Source of the DNA: Auriscalpium vulgare
Lineage: Eukaryota; Basidiomycota; Agaricomycetes; Russulales; Auriscalpiaceae
DNA length: 64,000 nucleotides
Direction of reading: 5' to 3'
Assembly: GCA_019915015.1 (NCBI GenBank)
Contig: JAHBBC010000001.1
Location: 3,906,001 to 3,970,000, forward strand
Shown here: positions 1-11,609 of the stretch, piece by piece
How positions within the stretch are numbered: position 1 is the stretch's first letter
Layout: each line of letters starts with the position of its first letter
The notes under the pieces: model-generated
Database searches by the model: none
Told to the model about the DNA's origin: nothing
The model's input: only the letters and a program-made list of their open reading frames with translations
Made by a program: the position numbers and the translations under genes

Positions 1-872
1 GAGGACACCGCGGGCAACCGTACGGGCATCGGGCTCGCCCACGTCTGCCGCGCGAAGGGCTACCGCTGCGTCATCTACATGCCCAACACGCAGTCGCAGG
101 AGAAGATCGACCTCCTGCGCAGCGCGAGATGGCAGTGGATGGCTTCGTGTGCGCGACGGGGACGGACGGCACGCTCGTGGGCGTGGGCCGGTACTTGAAG
201 GAGGCGAGCGACGGGCGCGCGCAGGTGTGGCTCGCGGATCCGCCGGGGAGCGTGCTGTACAGCTACATTGAGAGCGGTGGGAAGCTGAAAGAGCGCAGCG
301 GGGGGTCGATCACCGAGGGTGCGTCGCACGCTTGCTTTGCTCTCGACACACGCTGACGCGGCGGCAGGCATTGCAGGCCAGGGCCGTATCACGGACAACC
401 TCGGCACGTTTGTGGATGCGGTGGACGGTGCGCTGCACATTGCAGACACGAAGAGCGTTGCGATGGTGTACGACCTGCTCGACACGGAGGGGCTCTACCT
501 CGGTGCGAGCTCCGCGCTCAACGTTGTCGCCGCGTACGAGCTTGCGCTCAAACTCGGGCCTGGTGCGTGCTCATCCATGCGCTTTCTCGCTTCTGTGTTC
601 CTTATGTATGCGCGTGTATAGGAAAGTCGATCGTGACGATTCTGTGCGACAGCGCATATCGCTATCAGAGTCGGCTGTTCTCCAAGACGTGGTTACGGGA
701 GAAGGGCCTCGAGGACACAATACCGGAACATTTGAAGAAGTATGCAGTGCTAGAGCATTGCGCTTTCGGGAAGCAACTGGCGATGCCTTGTCTCACTATT
801 TACACATGCATCCGTGTCAGTGACTGTAATAAACGTCGCTCATTCTCAGTCACGATCCCGCAGGTCAAGTGA
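1..872 (+). pseudogene. Cysteine-synthase-like PLP enzyme, internally deleted, 5' end outside window
   Basis: Beta-family PLP enzyme of the cysteine synthase type. Residues from base 1 match the segment after the PLP lysine (a [11 protein letters not shown] stretch), and the later exon has the phosphate-loop region GTDGTL and the LADPPGS motif. The readable pieces are 1-123, 129-318, 368-562 and 622-872, with ordinary introns at 319-367 and 563-621. Two defects show. Around base 124 the frame jumps, and about 60 residues that the family normally has between the MPNTQSQEK segment and the VDGFVCATG segment are absent, with no splice sites to explain it. Then the usual C-terminal KKYAVLE end is not followed by a stop, and the frame runs about 35 codons further to 872. 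I read this as a decaying copy. An assembly error at base 124 is the alternative. Confidence 0.75.
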
Positions 873-1265
873 GCCGCAAGCTGTCATGTTATTATCGCCG
901 CGAAAGTTGTTGACCACGACCAGCAATCAAATTTATCACACTTACCGCAATCAATAGATATCCGATATATAACCGGAGCCAATATGGGGTACGGCCTCGC
1001 CCATGCTCCGACCATGAAGTACGTGTCGCTGTACTTCACTCTCCACCACAGTTACTGCTCACACTCGCATCCTCCTGTCATAGTGAATATGCTCATTGTT
1101 TTTGGCTCCGTTGCGCAGGTTACAGACGGTGCAAGTGACTGCGCCTTGTCGCACATCAATGTGCCTTCTTGACATGCAAGTTCGCGACAAAGCGTTGCAG
1201 TGCCAGCGAGCGCACCTTACACAGTCATCCACAGAACTCGCCGCGCGTCGGCGTGCCTCTCGGGT
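873..1265. other. Intergenic, no gene seen
   Basis: Moderately AT-rich spacer between the decayed cysteine-synthase-like gene and the tandem duplication. Only short unsupported frames are present. Near 960-970 there is a short AT-rich stretch but no convincing promoter. Confidence 0.5.
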
Positions 1266-2259
1266 CTTGCTATTGTGATACCATCCATTATGTTGGCCAA
1301 GGAGCCGGACTCGCAAGATAACAAAAGGCGCTCGCCACCAAAAACTTTTGTTTAGGTGAGTGCCAAAGCATACTACCTAACAACTGCTGAAGGGCTCGTT
1401 TTCTTGCCGTCGCTCCATAGACAACCATCTTGTCCTTTTGTCTTCTGAGAGAATAGTAAGACAAGTGTGCTTGGATACTGACAGAGCACGCCTGTAGCGA
1501 TGCAAAGCAGACATATAACTACGGAGGTCGCAGAACTACATCCCTACTAATCAACGCGTTCTCAAGGCACTGCATCGGTGAGCATGACTTGTCTCGAGCG
1601 CGAGATGTATGTAACTCACTGGGCGACAGACTACAGAGCCGATTGCGTTGCTCAAAGACACTACTGTCAACCAATGTATGTTCTGCACTTCTGGATCTTC
1701 GCACGCGCTCACGTTCTGGGATATGAACAGATCGTGCTGCATCTACACGCCATACGCCATCCATGAGTACTCCTCTCCCCAAGGTCACAGTCAATGTGAC
1801 TATCGGCGGCCGTACAACGATCGAAGGTACGCCACTCCCATACTTCGTTCTTAGAGCCCCATACGTATCCAGAAACAGAGCATGAGTTCGAGTCCGACAG
1901 GGAAACGGAGTATGAGCTCGAGTCTGACAGCGATGATGCACTCGACGATGCGACCTCAAACTCGCCCCGCAACGAAAGTGTCGACTTGGCCCGCAATGAA
2001 AGGGTTGATCCGATCACGCGCATGGACAATGTAATCGAGAGGGTGAGGGAAACCAGGGAAATGACAAGAGATATCAGTGAACGACTGAAGGCTTACTGCG
2101 AACGCCGACGCGAGCAAATGTTGGCAGAGGAGAGTAGGAGTAGGGCAGCGGCGGACGTTCAGGCTGAAGGTCGTTTGCATTCGCTCTCCAAATGCAGCGA
2201 TCAGTTGAGCGAACACGAGAGACTTGCTCAACAGCAAGGTGGCCATCAGGAATGATACT
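1266..2259 (+). repeat. Direct tandem duplication, copy 1
   Basis: Aligns by eye with 2751-3730. The homology starts at the shared CTTGCTATTGTGATACC, runs through the whole upstream region of the small gene and its coding region, and stops just after the stop codon at AATGATACT. The spacing between copies is about 1,480 bp. Copies differ by substitutions and small indels scattered throughout, so the duplication is not recent. Confidence 0.85.
1763..2255 (+). CDS. Small acidic/coiled-coil protein, tandem paralogue 1
   Basis: I do not recognise the family. Exons 1763-1826 and 1879-2255 give 146 residues. The intron 1827-1878 is 52 nt and phase 1; its 3' site (CAGAAACAG) is preserved in the paralogue at 3246, which fixes the model. 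An earlier TTAG at 1852 is not conserved and would leave an intron too short. The N-terminus reads MSTPLPKVTVNVTIGG, followed by an acidic Glu/Asp/Ser stretch (residues 22-45), then a charged helical segment likely to form a coiled coil (about 65-110). There is no signal peptide or membrane segment. The two copies keep frame, intron and length despite divergence, which argues for selection on a protein. Confidence 0.65.
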
Positions 2260-2750
2260 GTATACAAAGATATTTACTCTGCGCTTTTCCGATCGGCCTT
2301 GTTATTATAAGGTATTAGTCGGCGTTCCAACACGATCTGGATGCATCTTGCCGCTCTCCACCCATTGCACATATCCTCGCAGATCGCGTGTCGATCGAGG
2401 GCGTGCAAAGTCATGGTCGATGGCATGGAGAATTCAGACTTGTTATCTTATCGGTGCAGGCCCGGACAAGCGGCGCCCTCAGCCTCAAGCCTGCCACCAT
2501 CCCCGAAATTCTAGGCAAGTTGCATTATTCCAACGGCTTGGTAGCTCGATCACATGCCTACTTCTGCGCATTTGGCATCGACGTGCGCGCCATCGTATCC
2601 CATGGACTACCTGACGCGACTCTCGCGCGAACGCGACCACGCAAGGCTAAGCATCGACAGAGAGTCGACAGGCCCGGAGATCTGGGCACGGGATGGGACC
2701 TCACATCAGATGACCGAACTCGTGTGTGCGAAGCTGTCGGCGCGCCCCTC
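2260..2750. other. Spacer between the duplicated units
   Basis: Unique sequence between the two copies. An open frame of 183 codons at 2388-2939 runs from here into the duplicated upstream part. It is not preserved in copy 1 and I do not treat it as a gene. Confidence 0.4.
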
Positions 2751-3730
2751 CTTGCTATTGTGATACCATCCATTCTGCCGGGCAAGGAGCCGGACACGCA
2801 GTATGACAAAACGCGCTCGCCACAAAAAGGCTTTTGTCTAGGTGAGCGCCAAAGCATACTGAGTACCCTAACAACCGCTGAGGGGCACGTTTTCTTGCCG
2901 TCGCTCTTCAGTCAAACATCTGATCCTTTTGTCTTCTGAGAGAATAAGACAAACTTGGATACTGGCAGCCTGAGAACGCCTGTAGCGATGCAAAGCAGAC
3001 ATATAACTACGTAGGTCGCAGAACTACATCCCTACTAATTAACACATCCTCAGGTCACTGCATCGGTGAGCATGGCTTGTCTCGAGCGCGAATGTAACTC
3101 ACTGAGCTTCAGACTGCATATCCGATTGCGCTGCTCGAAGATACTACAGTCAACCAACGTATGCTCTGCACTTCTGCGTCTTCACACGCGCTCACTTTCT
3201 GAGGTATGAACAGATCGTGCTGCATCTACACGCCATACGCCTTCCATGAGTAACTCATCGGCTCCTCTCCCCAATGTCACGGTCAATGTGACTATCGGCG
3301 GCCGAACAACGATCGAAGGTACGCCATTCCCATACTTCGTTCATCGAGCTCCATACTCATACAGAAACAGATCATGAGTTCGAGTCGGACAGGGAAACAG
3401 AGTACGAGTCTGAGTCCGACAGCGATGATCCGGTCGACAATGCGAACGCCGATTCGCCCTGCAACGAAACTGTCGACTTGGACCGCAACAAAACTGTTGA
3501 TTCGCGCACCGTGGACATGCCCAGCGTAATCAAGATGGCAAGGGAAACTAGGGAAATGGCAACAGATCTCCGTGAGCGACTCAGGGATATGTGCGAACGC
3601 GTGGAAAGGGCACAGGAGAATAGGGCAGCCCAAGCTCAAGGTTGTTTGCATTTGCTCCCCAAAAGCACCGATCAGTCGAGCGAACATGAGACGCTTGCTC
3701 AACCGCAGGGTGGTCATCAGGAATGATACT
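2751..3730 (+). repeat. Direct tandem duplication, copy 2
   Basis: Second copy of the unit at 1266-2259. It includes the upstream region with the shared segment ATGCAAAGCAGACATATAAC and the paralogous small gene. It ends where the opposing gene's 3' end begins (stop codon at 3744). Confidence 0.85.
3246..3726 (+). CDS. Small acidic/coiled-coil protein, tandem paralogue 2
   Basis: Paralogue of the gene at 1763, family unknown. Exons 3246-3318 and 3371-3726 give 142 residues; the 52-nt phase-1 intron is at the same position. The N-terminal VTVNVTIGGRTTIE core and the acidic segment are retained, and the charged helical region is retained with many substitutions. The C-terminal GGHQE is identical. 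The stop codon lies only 17 bp from the stop of the convergent gene on the other strand, so the 3' UTRs must overlap. Confidence 0.65.
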
Positions 3731-3743
3731 AAATCTTCGATGT

Positions 3744-5443
3744 TTACTGTACGCATTTTCCTTCTATAGTCTTCTGCAACATGCTCTCCATCCATTGCAT
3801 ATATTCTCGCATGTAGCGCATCTCAGCTCGAAGATGAGCTATCTCTTGTTGAGAGTCCAGCCTTTCTTCGTGCCATACTCTGGCGACTTCTGCAACTGAA
3901 GATCATCGGTCAATACATATTTCGCGAGAGTCCATCGGTAGAGCTACCTACTTTTCTTGAGCCGAGCCTCTTGACTGAGCTTGACATTGACTCCCAAGCT
4001 ATCCGCAATTTCATTGATACTTGTTTTTTCGGCTTCGCGACGCCTCGTTGCATCCTTGTTGTTTTCTGCCCTCTTCTCCTCCAGGCTTTTGGGCACATCG
4101 GATCGTTTGGCCAACGGTCGTCCGCGCGGTATAGAATTTCCGCTTTCCACTTGTTCGGAGTGCTGGGGCGGTTGACTGAGTACCGCGAGGTCGTTCGCGG
4201 TAGACCGTGACATTCGCTTCCCCTTCGAACCTTCATTTCTCTGCTTCTTGAGCGCCGGTTGTGCATCAATCACCTCGTCGTCAGGAGAGCGACTCCACTT
4301 TCTCGAAGTCACCTGCGACGCAGCTTCCGAGTCGAGCCGATGCACAACACTGCTTTCAGCCCGCGAGCTGCTCACAGCTGGGATGCTCACCGCAGGCTCT
4401 CGGCTGCCGGAGGCCTCTGGCCCGGCACAGCGGTATGCAGGCTGCTGGTATACGTCATGTTCCGGCAAGCCTTGCAAATAGGTGGGCATGGAAAAGCCTG
4501 GCAGCGCCGGTGCCGGATCGAGCGGCGCATATGCGTGAGCTAGCGGGACAGGAAGAGTGAAGCTTTGTTCAGGATCCAGTAAGGTGACGTGCGGAGCCGG
4601 GAGATCAACACTGTGGATGGACGAGTGTGCGTCCTGGGCCTGCCGGTGTGACGGCCGGTGAGACGATAGTCCTGGGGACATGAGAGAGGCAGCATCTTGA
4701 AGGGAAGGTCGGGCCAGTGAGCGACGACGCGAAGGTGTTACATCGATGGGCTGGATGGGATAGGTGGGAAGCGTCATGTGGGCTCGCGCGGGTGACTGCG
4801 TGGGTTGTACCGGAAAGTGTGCGCTGACGGGAGTATGCAAGGTGTCTGGTGCGGGTTCTCCCAGTTTAAGCATTGAACTGAATTTGAGATTGATTAGTAT
4901 TGACCGTGTCTGTGAAGGGACTGATCTAACCCATCGAAAGAAGGTCGCGGGGGCCAGCCGAAAACTCCAGGCCCACTGTCAGCCCCGGGCGACGCATATG
5001 CTCTGAGAAACATCCGCAACTAATCAGTGAACACACTATGCAAGGAATTGGGATATCACACACTGTGTCTGGGGTATTTGAAGGCTTAACTCAGAGTATG
5101 TGTCGGGCAAGCGCTCGAAGCCTGACTGTTGTGGCTGCAAAGTCGGCCCGTGCTCGGAGGCAGGATGGTACGAGCCTGTGTCGTGGGGAAGATTGTAGTC
5201 AGACATATCGAGCGAAGTTCTAGCGCACGAGGAGGATACAGGATACAGTGGGGTATCACTCGGCTCTCGGTGCGCGTCATATACCTCGCAGAGTACAACG
5301 TCGCGCACGTCGCGAGCGTAGGGAAAGCCAAAACAAGGCATCCAGTCGACTGTTGAGCAACAGTGTGACGTGGTCGCTAGGACCGCGGACGAGTAGTGGA
5401 ACGTCTGAGAATTGGTTGTGACGCCGCCGGAGAAAGAGTACAA
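3744..5443 (-). CDS. Putative DNA-binding protein with basic region and C-terminal coiled coil; N-terminus unresolved
   Basis: Exons read on the minus strand: up to 5064, 4931-5002, 3952-4877 and 3744-3895. The splices join in frame at ACACA/GTGTG, GATGG/GTTAG and AAAA/GTAGG. The middle is long, Pro/Ser-rich and probably disordered. Near the C-terminus come an AT-hook-like GRP, a basic stretch around ENNKDATRRR followed by SINEIADSL, a short loop, then a strongly charged helix ending in a Met-rich coiled coil. This resembles a bHLH or bZIP layout, but the spacing fits neither consensus well, so a transcription-factor role is inference. The first exon is not settled. No ATG opens the 5443 frame, and a 69-nt intron ending near 5453 could connect it to an exon starting at 5677. 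Confidence 0.55.
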
Positions 5444-5900
5444 GGGACGTTGTACTGAGGTGAACGAGCCAGCTGTCGCCAGTCGCTAAAAGCTCCAAAC
5501 AAGCAGAAGCTGTACATCGTCACAATTCAGTGGGATAGCGTGTGGTCCTCGTAGTATATAGGCGAGGGAATGGACCGTAGGATGGTCTTGATCCAGACAG
5601 AATTCTTGACGCAGGCCCTTCCAAGAGGATCCGGGGCTCGCGCAAACGAGTCGTTGCCATCTCGACGTCGTAGGCACGACCCAGTATGAAAAGAGTTACG
5701 GTGTGGATCGAGGAAGGGAAGTCATGGCCGATGTCAGAAGTGTCCCGATCCATCCGATCCTAGGGCAGGGGTCCCCGAGCAGATGATCTTATCTTATCCG
5801 TTACGTTCGAATCGCTCTCGCAGTCGACGCCTTCATCCGGCGTCCCATCGCGCAAAGAGAGAAAGATGTATTGCAGACAGTTTATTGCGCGCTCCAAGAT

Positions 5901-6288
5901 CTAGGCACCATGCAGTACTTCGCTCGGTGGGCCAACCAACTCCTTCGGCGTTTCCGAGTACCCCGGTGGGCGTACCAGATGCCAGATGGTACGGTGCAAA
6001 CCAACTCTTCCGGTGTTTCCCGCGTCCAAATGTGCCACCGATGGGCAAATCAGCCCGTTGAGCGCGCCCGCTCTCCAGAGGTCAGCAGCGTTCTTGTAAA
6101 CACCTAGAAACCACCATCGCTTGGCGTCATTTGAATCTTCCAGGTGTTCCATTGGTTGAACCCTGACAATATAACCCGAAGATTGAGCTTCGACGGGAAG
6201 ACCAAATTCAAAATCATATGGACAGCCTTCTACCTCTGACTCTAAACCAAGGGACTCAAGCGCTGCGCCGTGCGTCGAGAACGTCAGC
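5901..6288 (-). pseudogene. Orphan coding-like exon, no intact start
   Basis: A minus-strand frame of about 128 codons reads like real protein (VEGCPYDFEFGLPVE, RWWFLGVYKNAADLW) and ends at 5901. A good intron (GTAAGT...CAG, 6289-6346) sits directly upstream, but the exon it would attach meets a TGA in the required frame. The unspliced frame has an ATG followed by TAG seven codons later. I recognise no family. It may be the remnant of a gene lying downstream of the polymerase kappa gene, or an exon whose 5' part I cannot find. Confidence 0.35.
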
Positions 6289-6415
6289 CTGTCGAGAAAA
6301 TAGTACTAGTACGAATAAACTGTTGCCATAATAACAAGCCACTTACTGTCAGACAGATGATCCTGAGCCTGCGAAGGTTGAATCTGTCTACTCTGCCTCA
6401 GGGAGACTACACTTA

Positions 6416-9170
6416 CTACCTCTTCCTGCGGTTCTTCCCCTTCTCCTGACATTTCCTGTCCCCACCTCCAGCCTTCCACCATTCTTTCCTCCCATCATTG
6501 CTCGCCTCCTTCGCCCTAATATTTCCTCCGGGTGTGCCTTTCGTACCCTCTTTCCTTTTCCCTCTGTTCGAAGCCGTGTCGTCACTCGCCCCAGCCTGCG
6601 CGGCGCGAATCGCCTCGCGGCTAAGGCACCAGTCGACGTGCGCGTTCAGCTCATCGTTGTCCGCGAATGGGCGGGTGCACAGCGGGCATGGGAACGCAGC
6701 GGGGGCAGTTGTGGTGGAGGTGACTGAAGCAGGAGGACGGGATGAGGCAGAGGAGATCTGGTCTTGCCAGTCTCCAACGGTGACACGCGCGGGGGCGCTG
6801 ATCGGCTTCGAGGACGAAGATGGGCGTGCGGAGGACGAGGGGCGGGGCCCTGTTGACAGAGGTGCCTTCGACGTGGAGGCGGCGCACTCCGTGTACTCGG
6901 GGTCGACTTCCCAGTTGTCCGGCTCGTCGTCGGGATGTTCTGCGTCGTGCTGATGTTCGTGATACCCAGGCATCACGTCGTCGTATTCTGCGTCCTCTTG
7001 TCGATGGTGCTCTTTCTTGTGCCGCTTTGAGGGCGACCCGCCTACTGATTCGAAGAACTGCAACCCAAAGTGCTCAGCGGCATCCCAGATTGAACGGGGA
7101 AAGTGAACGAACCCGCTTGATACCTTGCCCGTCGTCCTTCTTTCGCGTGTCTTTGAGCTTCGTCAAGCGCAGACCTATCAGTCGCAGACGCAGTGGCCAT
7201 TCGGGCTGCAGAAGATCCTTCCCGGCGGCGAACAGCTCCTCCTTGGTCGTAATCCAGCGATCGAATGATTTTGCGCGGGTGAAGACTGGGATGAGGATAA
7301 GCGTCAGAGGCACATCTTGGCGAAGGGATGACATACCCTGATATGTATCGAGCTTGAACTTCAGCGTTACTGTCTTTCCCACCCACCCGCTTGATTCCAT
7401 GTCCGCGGCGAGCTCTTCAGCAACACCTTCCAGCTTTTCCAGAATCTTAGTCTTCTCTGAAATCGCGTGGAATGTGCTAAGATGAATGAGTCTCTAGGGC
7501 TATGAGAGCAACGAAAATACGCACGTCTCCGCCCCGATGCTCTTGCGCTCCTCCCGCAGCCAGGGCTGCACTACATTCGATGCGATGCCAAGGTGCGTGC
7601 GGAGCATGAAGTGCAGGCCAAATTGCTTGTCCATGAGGCAGAGCACCGCGCGGTGTGTGTAGATATCGCCGCACGTCTGTCAATCAGTCAGTTTGTACTT
7701 TGGTTGGGTAAGGTAGTGCATACCTTGATGCCGATGGACTCAAGCAGACGTTCGTTGACACGTCCTACGCCTGGAATCTTGCGAATGGAAAGCTCGCGCA
7801 TAAAATCGACGATGGCGTCTCGGTCGTGAGGCAGGTGATACTGTCCATTCGGTTTGTTCTGTTTCTTTCAGTGATGAGCATGGTGCTATGCAGTGACACA
7901 GGTCCCCACCTTGTCGGAGCATATCTGCGGCGAGCAGGTGCCATCCAGCAGCTGATCCAATTACATACGCAACATGAGCTCACCTTCGCCAGCATCTGGG
8001 TAAGGAGAGGTGAGACCGTCGCTGTGATCAGTTGAAATCCTGCCACCGACCTTGTTGGCGGCAAGACCCGCGCTAACCGTCAACTTTGTCTCGTCGACGA
8101 CGCGCTGACGCATCTTCTGCACACATTCATCTGGATCTAGTCCATGATCCTGGCAATATTGAGTGATGCTGCCAACACGTGAGCATTAACCACTTTGGAA
8201 AAACGACCAAGGCAGTACTCACTTCATGTACGCCTCGTCAACGCTAGCGGATAGCATGTTTGGATCGTACTCCCTGAAGATTATCATGATCGTCTTCGAC
8301 AGCTCGCTGTAGCGGCTCATGTGAATGGGGACGATCACGAGGTCAGGGTAGAGCTTCTTTGCGATGTACTCTGAAGTCCCGAAAGGTCGCATAAGTAAAG
8401 TACGACGGGCGTAGAGGCGTTGCGGACGTACCAGGCATCCCCGAGCGCACACCGTACTTCCGCGCTTCGTATGATGCAGTGCTCAGGACACCGCGTCCGA
8501 CCTAGGTTCCATTCGTCACCTCGTATTCTATTGCTGCGCGCGTTTGCACCTACGCCAAATGCCTTTCCTGCCAGGTCTGGGTTGTCCAACAGCTCGACAT
8601 TAGCGTAGAACGCGTCCATGTCTACGTGGACGATGTACTGCGTGAGGTCGCGTTCAATTTCCAGTTCGGAGAGCTATGCGAGATGTTCCTAAGCGGATTC
8701 ACTGGCACCAGGGAAGGAGCGCACCAGGTGGTCCATCTTAGCCTCGACCTTCCCTGCGTGGTTGTCAGAATAGTTGAACACGCGAAGTCGACTGCTACGC
8801 ACCTAGGTCCACACCCTTGACCGCATCATCTCGTTCACGCAGGATACGCTCAATCCTTTGAGTTAGATCCTTGTCCTTCCGCTTCTCATTCTGGTCGTCG
8901 CAGCATGCGAATTTATTTCATGAGCTCCAGGTTTTCCTGAGACCAACTAAGATCGGACCTCGTAGAACTTGGATCCTTTAGACGCGTCGGCAATGATGCG
9001 ATTGATCTCAGTTTGGTCCTTGGCAAGTCTAGCGCGATGCATGTTACTGACTGGCAACGTAGTTTGTGGTCGGGAGCCACTGACCCTGCTTTCGTTGTTG
9101 AAGGTCCCGCGAGTCGGTGAAGGAGACTTGTCGTTTCCTGGGACGGTTCTGGTGGATGGTTGCTACTCAT
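6416..9170 (-). CDS. POLK: DNA polymerase kappa (Y-family, DinB type) with UBZ zinc finger
   Basis: Translesion DNA polymerase extending or inserting opposite damaged bases in the nucleus. Fifteen exons close in frame to 665 residues: 9170-9085, 9028-8959, 8890-8803, 8753-8725, 8673-8554, 8501-8432, 8370-8223, 8168-8051, 7995-7984, 7924-7910, 7858-7724, 7676-7525, 7476-7337, 7285-7113 and 7057-6416. The palm motif VDMDAFY supplies Asp109 and Asp111, and SVDEAY supplies Asp199 and Glu200, the metal-binding acids. The finger/thumb and little-finger (PAD) regions follow. The C-terminal tail has a C2HC ubiquitin-binding UBZ finger (Cys576, Cys579, His592, Cys596) and basic ends suited to nuclear import. 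Two microexons (15 and 12 nt) encode the ICSDK and MLAK segments. The start is the first ATG, giving the family's N-terminal RLAGPST. Confidence 0.95.
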
Positions 9171-9474
9171 TGACGCGACCCGAGTCTTCTACTTGCCCCT
9201 GGGGCCTGCTCACTGATGGGCGATCGCGCAAAGGTAGTGTGGCCTGTTGACTCTGAAGGCTTGGTCACCGGTGGCCTGAGCAAGTCACTTCCGTCACGAG
9301 CCTGAGCGCGTCTCCGAGTCGGCCCCTCACCGCGCCCGGCCCGCCGCCCCGGCCCGCCGCACGCCCTTGCCCGCAACTAAGCGCCCATAAACGCTCTCCA
9401 GCAAAACTCATGACCCAATTCCGACCAATCTTCTCTTTCCCGCTCTCACTGTCCTTTGATCTCTCTGGACGAAT
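9171..9474. promoter_or_regulatory. Divergent promoter between POLK and L-fuconate dehydratase
   Basis: 304 bp separate the two start codons, so both promoters lie here. The centre (about 9300-9370) is very GC-rich with repeated CCGCCC/GGCCCG runs. No TATA box is visible. Co-regulation is possible but not shown. Confidence 0.5.
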
Positions 9475-11489
9475 ATGTCTGTCAAAATAACGCATTTTGA
9501 GACCCATGGTGAGTCGCCAATTCGATTCAGTGAAATGGGCTGAGTAGTGATCTGATTCTTATGTCTTGTGCAGATGTACGATTCCCGACGTCGCTGACGG
9601 GTGACGGTACGGATGCGATGTAAGTCGTATCATATTATGATGTTGTATTCGGGTTGACGATGGACGTCTAGGAATACCGACTGTGACTATTCCTCGGCGT
9701 ATGTGTCACTGTACACAAACTCTGACCTCGTCGGCCATGGGATGACCTTCACCATCGGACGTGGCAACGACATCGTTAGCCTCCCTGCTGCTCTAAGAGG
9801 CTCCAATTATTATTATTTAGGTCTGCGACACAATCAAACACGTCGCCAGCCGCCTCGTCGGCAAAGAGATCGAGCCGCTCTTCGAGAACATGGGCAAAGC
9901 CTGGGAGCACCTCGTCGCAGACTCCCAGTTGCGCTGGTGAGCGATATGCCCTGGCAGCCTTCCGTGAGCCAGCTGATGCGCGTTTGACAGGATCGGCCCG
10001 GAGAAGGGCGTGGTCCATATCGCCACGGGTGCAGTGGACAACGCGCTTTGGGATCTCTACGCCAAGTCGCGCAAGAAACCGCTGTGGAAGCTCGTAGTGG
10101 ACATGTCCCCCGTTAGTGATCTGTTGACTTAGGGCTGGGGCGTGAATCAATGTGTGGTTGCAGGAGGAATTGGTCAAGTCTGCTGCGTTCCGGTACATCA
10201 CCGACGCAATCACGCCGGAGGAGGCGCTCGAGATGCTCAAGTCGAAGGAGGCGACCAAGCAGGAGCGCGAAGCCAAGGTTCGCGAACTTGGGTAAGAAAA
10301 TCCTCTCGCTAGTCTAAGCTCTCGCTCACCTGTCCAAAGTTACCCCGCCTATGTCACTTCAGCTGGCTGGCTCGGTACGCCCCTTCTTCTCTAACTCTTC
10401 CTCCTCTCGTCCTCGCTCACTTTACCCCAGGCTACTCAGACGAGAAAGTTGCGAAGCTCACCAAAGAGGCCGTTCAAGCAGGCTTCAATCACTTCAAGAT
10501 GAAAGTCGGTGCGGATCGCGCGAACGACTTGCGCCGCGGGCAGATCATCCGCTCCATCATCGACGACCCGCAGTACCTCCCGCCCGGGCACACGCCGCAC
10601 GACCCGGCGGGACATGAGCTGGCAGGGAAGAACGCGGGGCCTACGGGTGCGGTGCTGATGATCGACGCGAACCAGGTGTGGGACGTGCGGGACGCGATCG
10701 ACTACGTGAAGTCGCTTGAGCCCATCAAGCCTTGGTGCGTATGATACGCTCGTCCCAGACGCCTCGGCATTTCGTTGACTTGGCATGATGGCGGCAGGTT
10801 CATCGAGGAACCCACCGCGCCTGACGACATTCTGGGGCACGCCGCGATCCGCCGCGCGCTCAAGCCGCACGGCATCGGCGTCGCGACGGGCGAGCACGCA
10901 CACAACCGGATGGTGTTCAAGCAGCTTCTCCAGGCGGATGCCATCGACGTCTGCCAGATCGACTCGTGCCGCCTTGCGGGCGTCAGCGAGGTCCTCAGCG
11001 TTCTGCTCATGGCCGCCAAGTACGTGCAGCTGCCCCCTCTGCCGCCGCGCATGCGGGATTAATTAATTCGCTTTGTCGTAGGTTTGGCGTCCCAGTGTGC
11101 CCGCACGCGGGCGGCGTGGGGCTCTGCGAATATGTGATTCACCTCAGGTGCGTTTCACAGTTCCGCGCATGCCTGCGTTCGCAGTGTTGAGAAGACTTTT
11201 CTATAGCTTAATCGACTACATTGCCGTGTCGGGCACGATGGAACGCAACGTCCTCGAGTTCGTCGACCATCTGCACGAGCACTTCCTCAACCCGTGCTCT
11301 ATCAACTCGCACGGTCGGTACAACGTCCCGAGCAACCCGCTCGAAGGGTACAGGTGCGTGTCTGTTCATTTCGACAGGTCAAGCATTCACCTCAATCTAT
11401 ATGGCAGTATCGAGATGCACAAATCGAGCATTGCAGAGTACGAGTGGCCGCACGGATCGTACTGGGTGAAAGCTAAAGAGGCGGCGTAG
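9475..11489 (+). CDS. L-fuconate dehydratase (enolase superfamily, ENOSF1 type)
   Basis: Dehydrates L-fuconate (EC 4.2.1.68) in non-phosphorylative fucose catabolism. Twelve exons close in frame to 467 residues: 9475-9508, 9574-9619, 9672-9774, 9821-9936, 9991-10111, 10164-10291, 10340-10374, 10431-10734, 10798-11019, 11082-11147, 11207-11353 and 11408-11489. The N-terminal capping domain starts [12 protein letters not shown]. The barrel carries the KMK general-base motif, metal-ligand segments [16 protein letters not shown] and TGEHAHN, the QIDSCRLAG strand and the CPHAGG histidine expected for this subfamily. Assignment to fuconate rather than another sugar acid rests on remembered similarity to ENOSF1. 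Confidence 0.92.
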
Positions 11490-11609
11490 TATGTATAACG
11501 TATGGCAATTAGGAAAGCAGTTGCATGTAAATATACAGGCGTCGTGAGAAGCATAAACATAGCGTCCCAAGAGAGAGATCTGTCCTTAAGGTTGCCGTCT
11601 CACGCGACA

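Noticed and set aside
2388..2939. 183-codon frame between the tandem copies
   Set aside because: Not preserved in the duplicated part of copy 1, and no family resemblance.
3744..4877. Confident bZIP or bHLH label
   Set aside because: Basic and helical segments are present, but the spacing between basic residues, helix and coiled coil does not fit either consensus.
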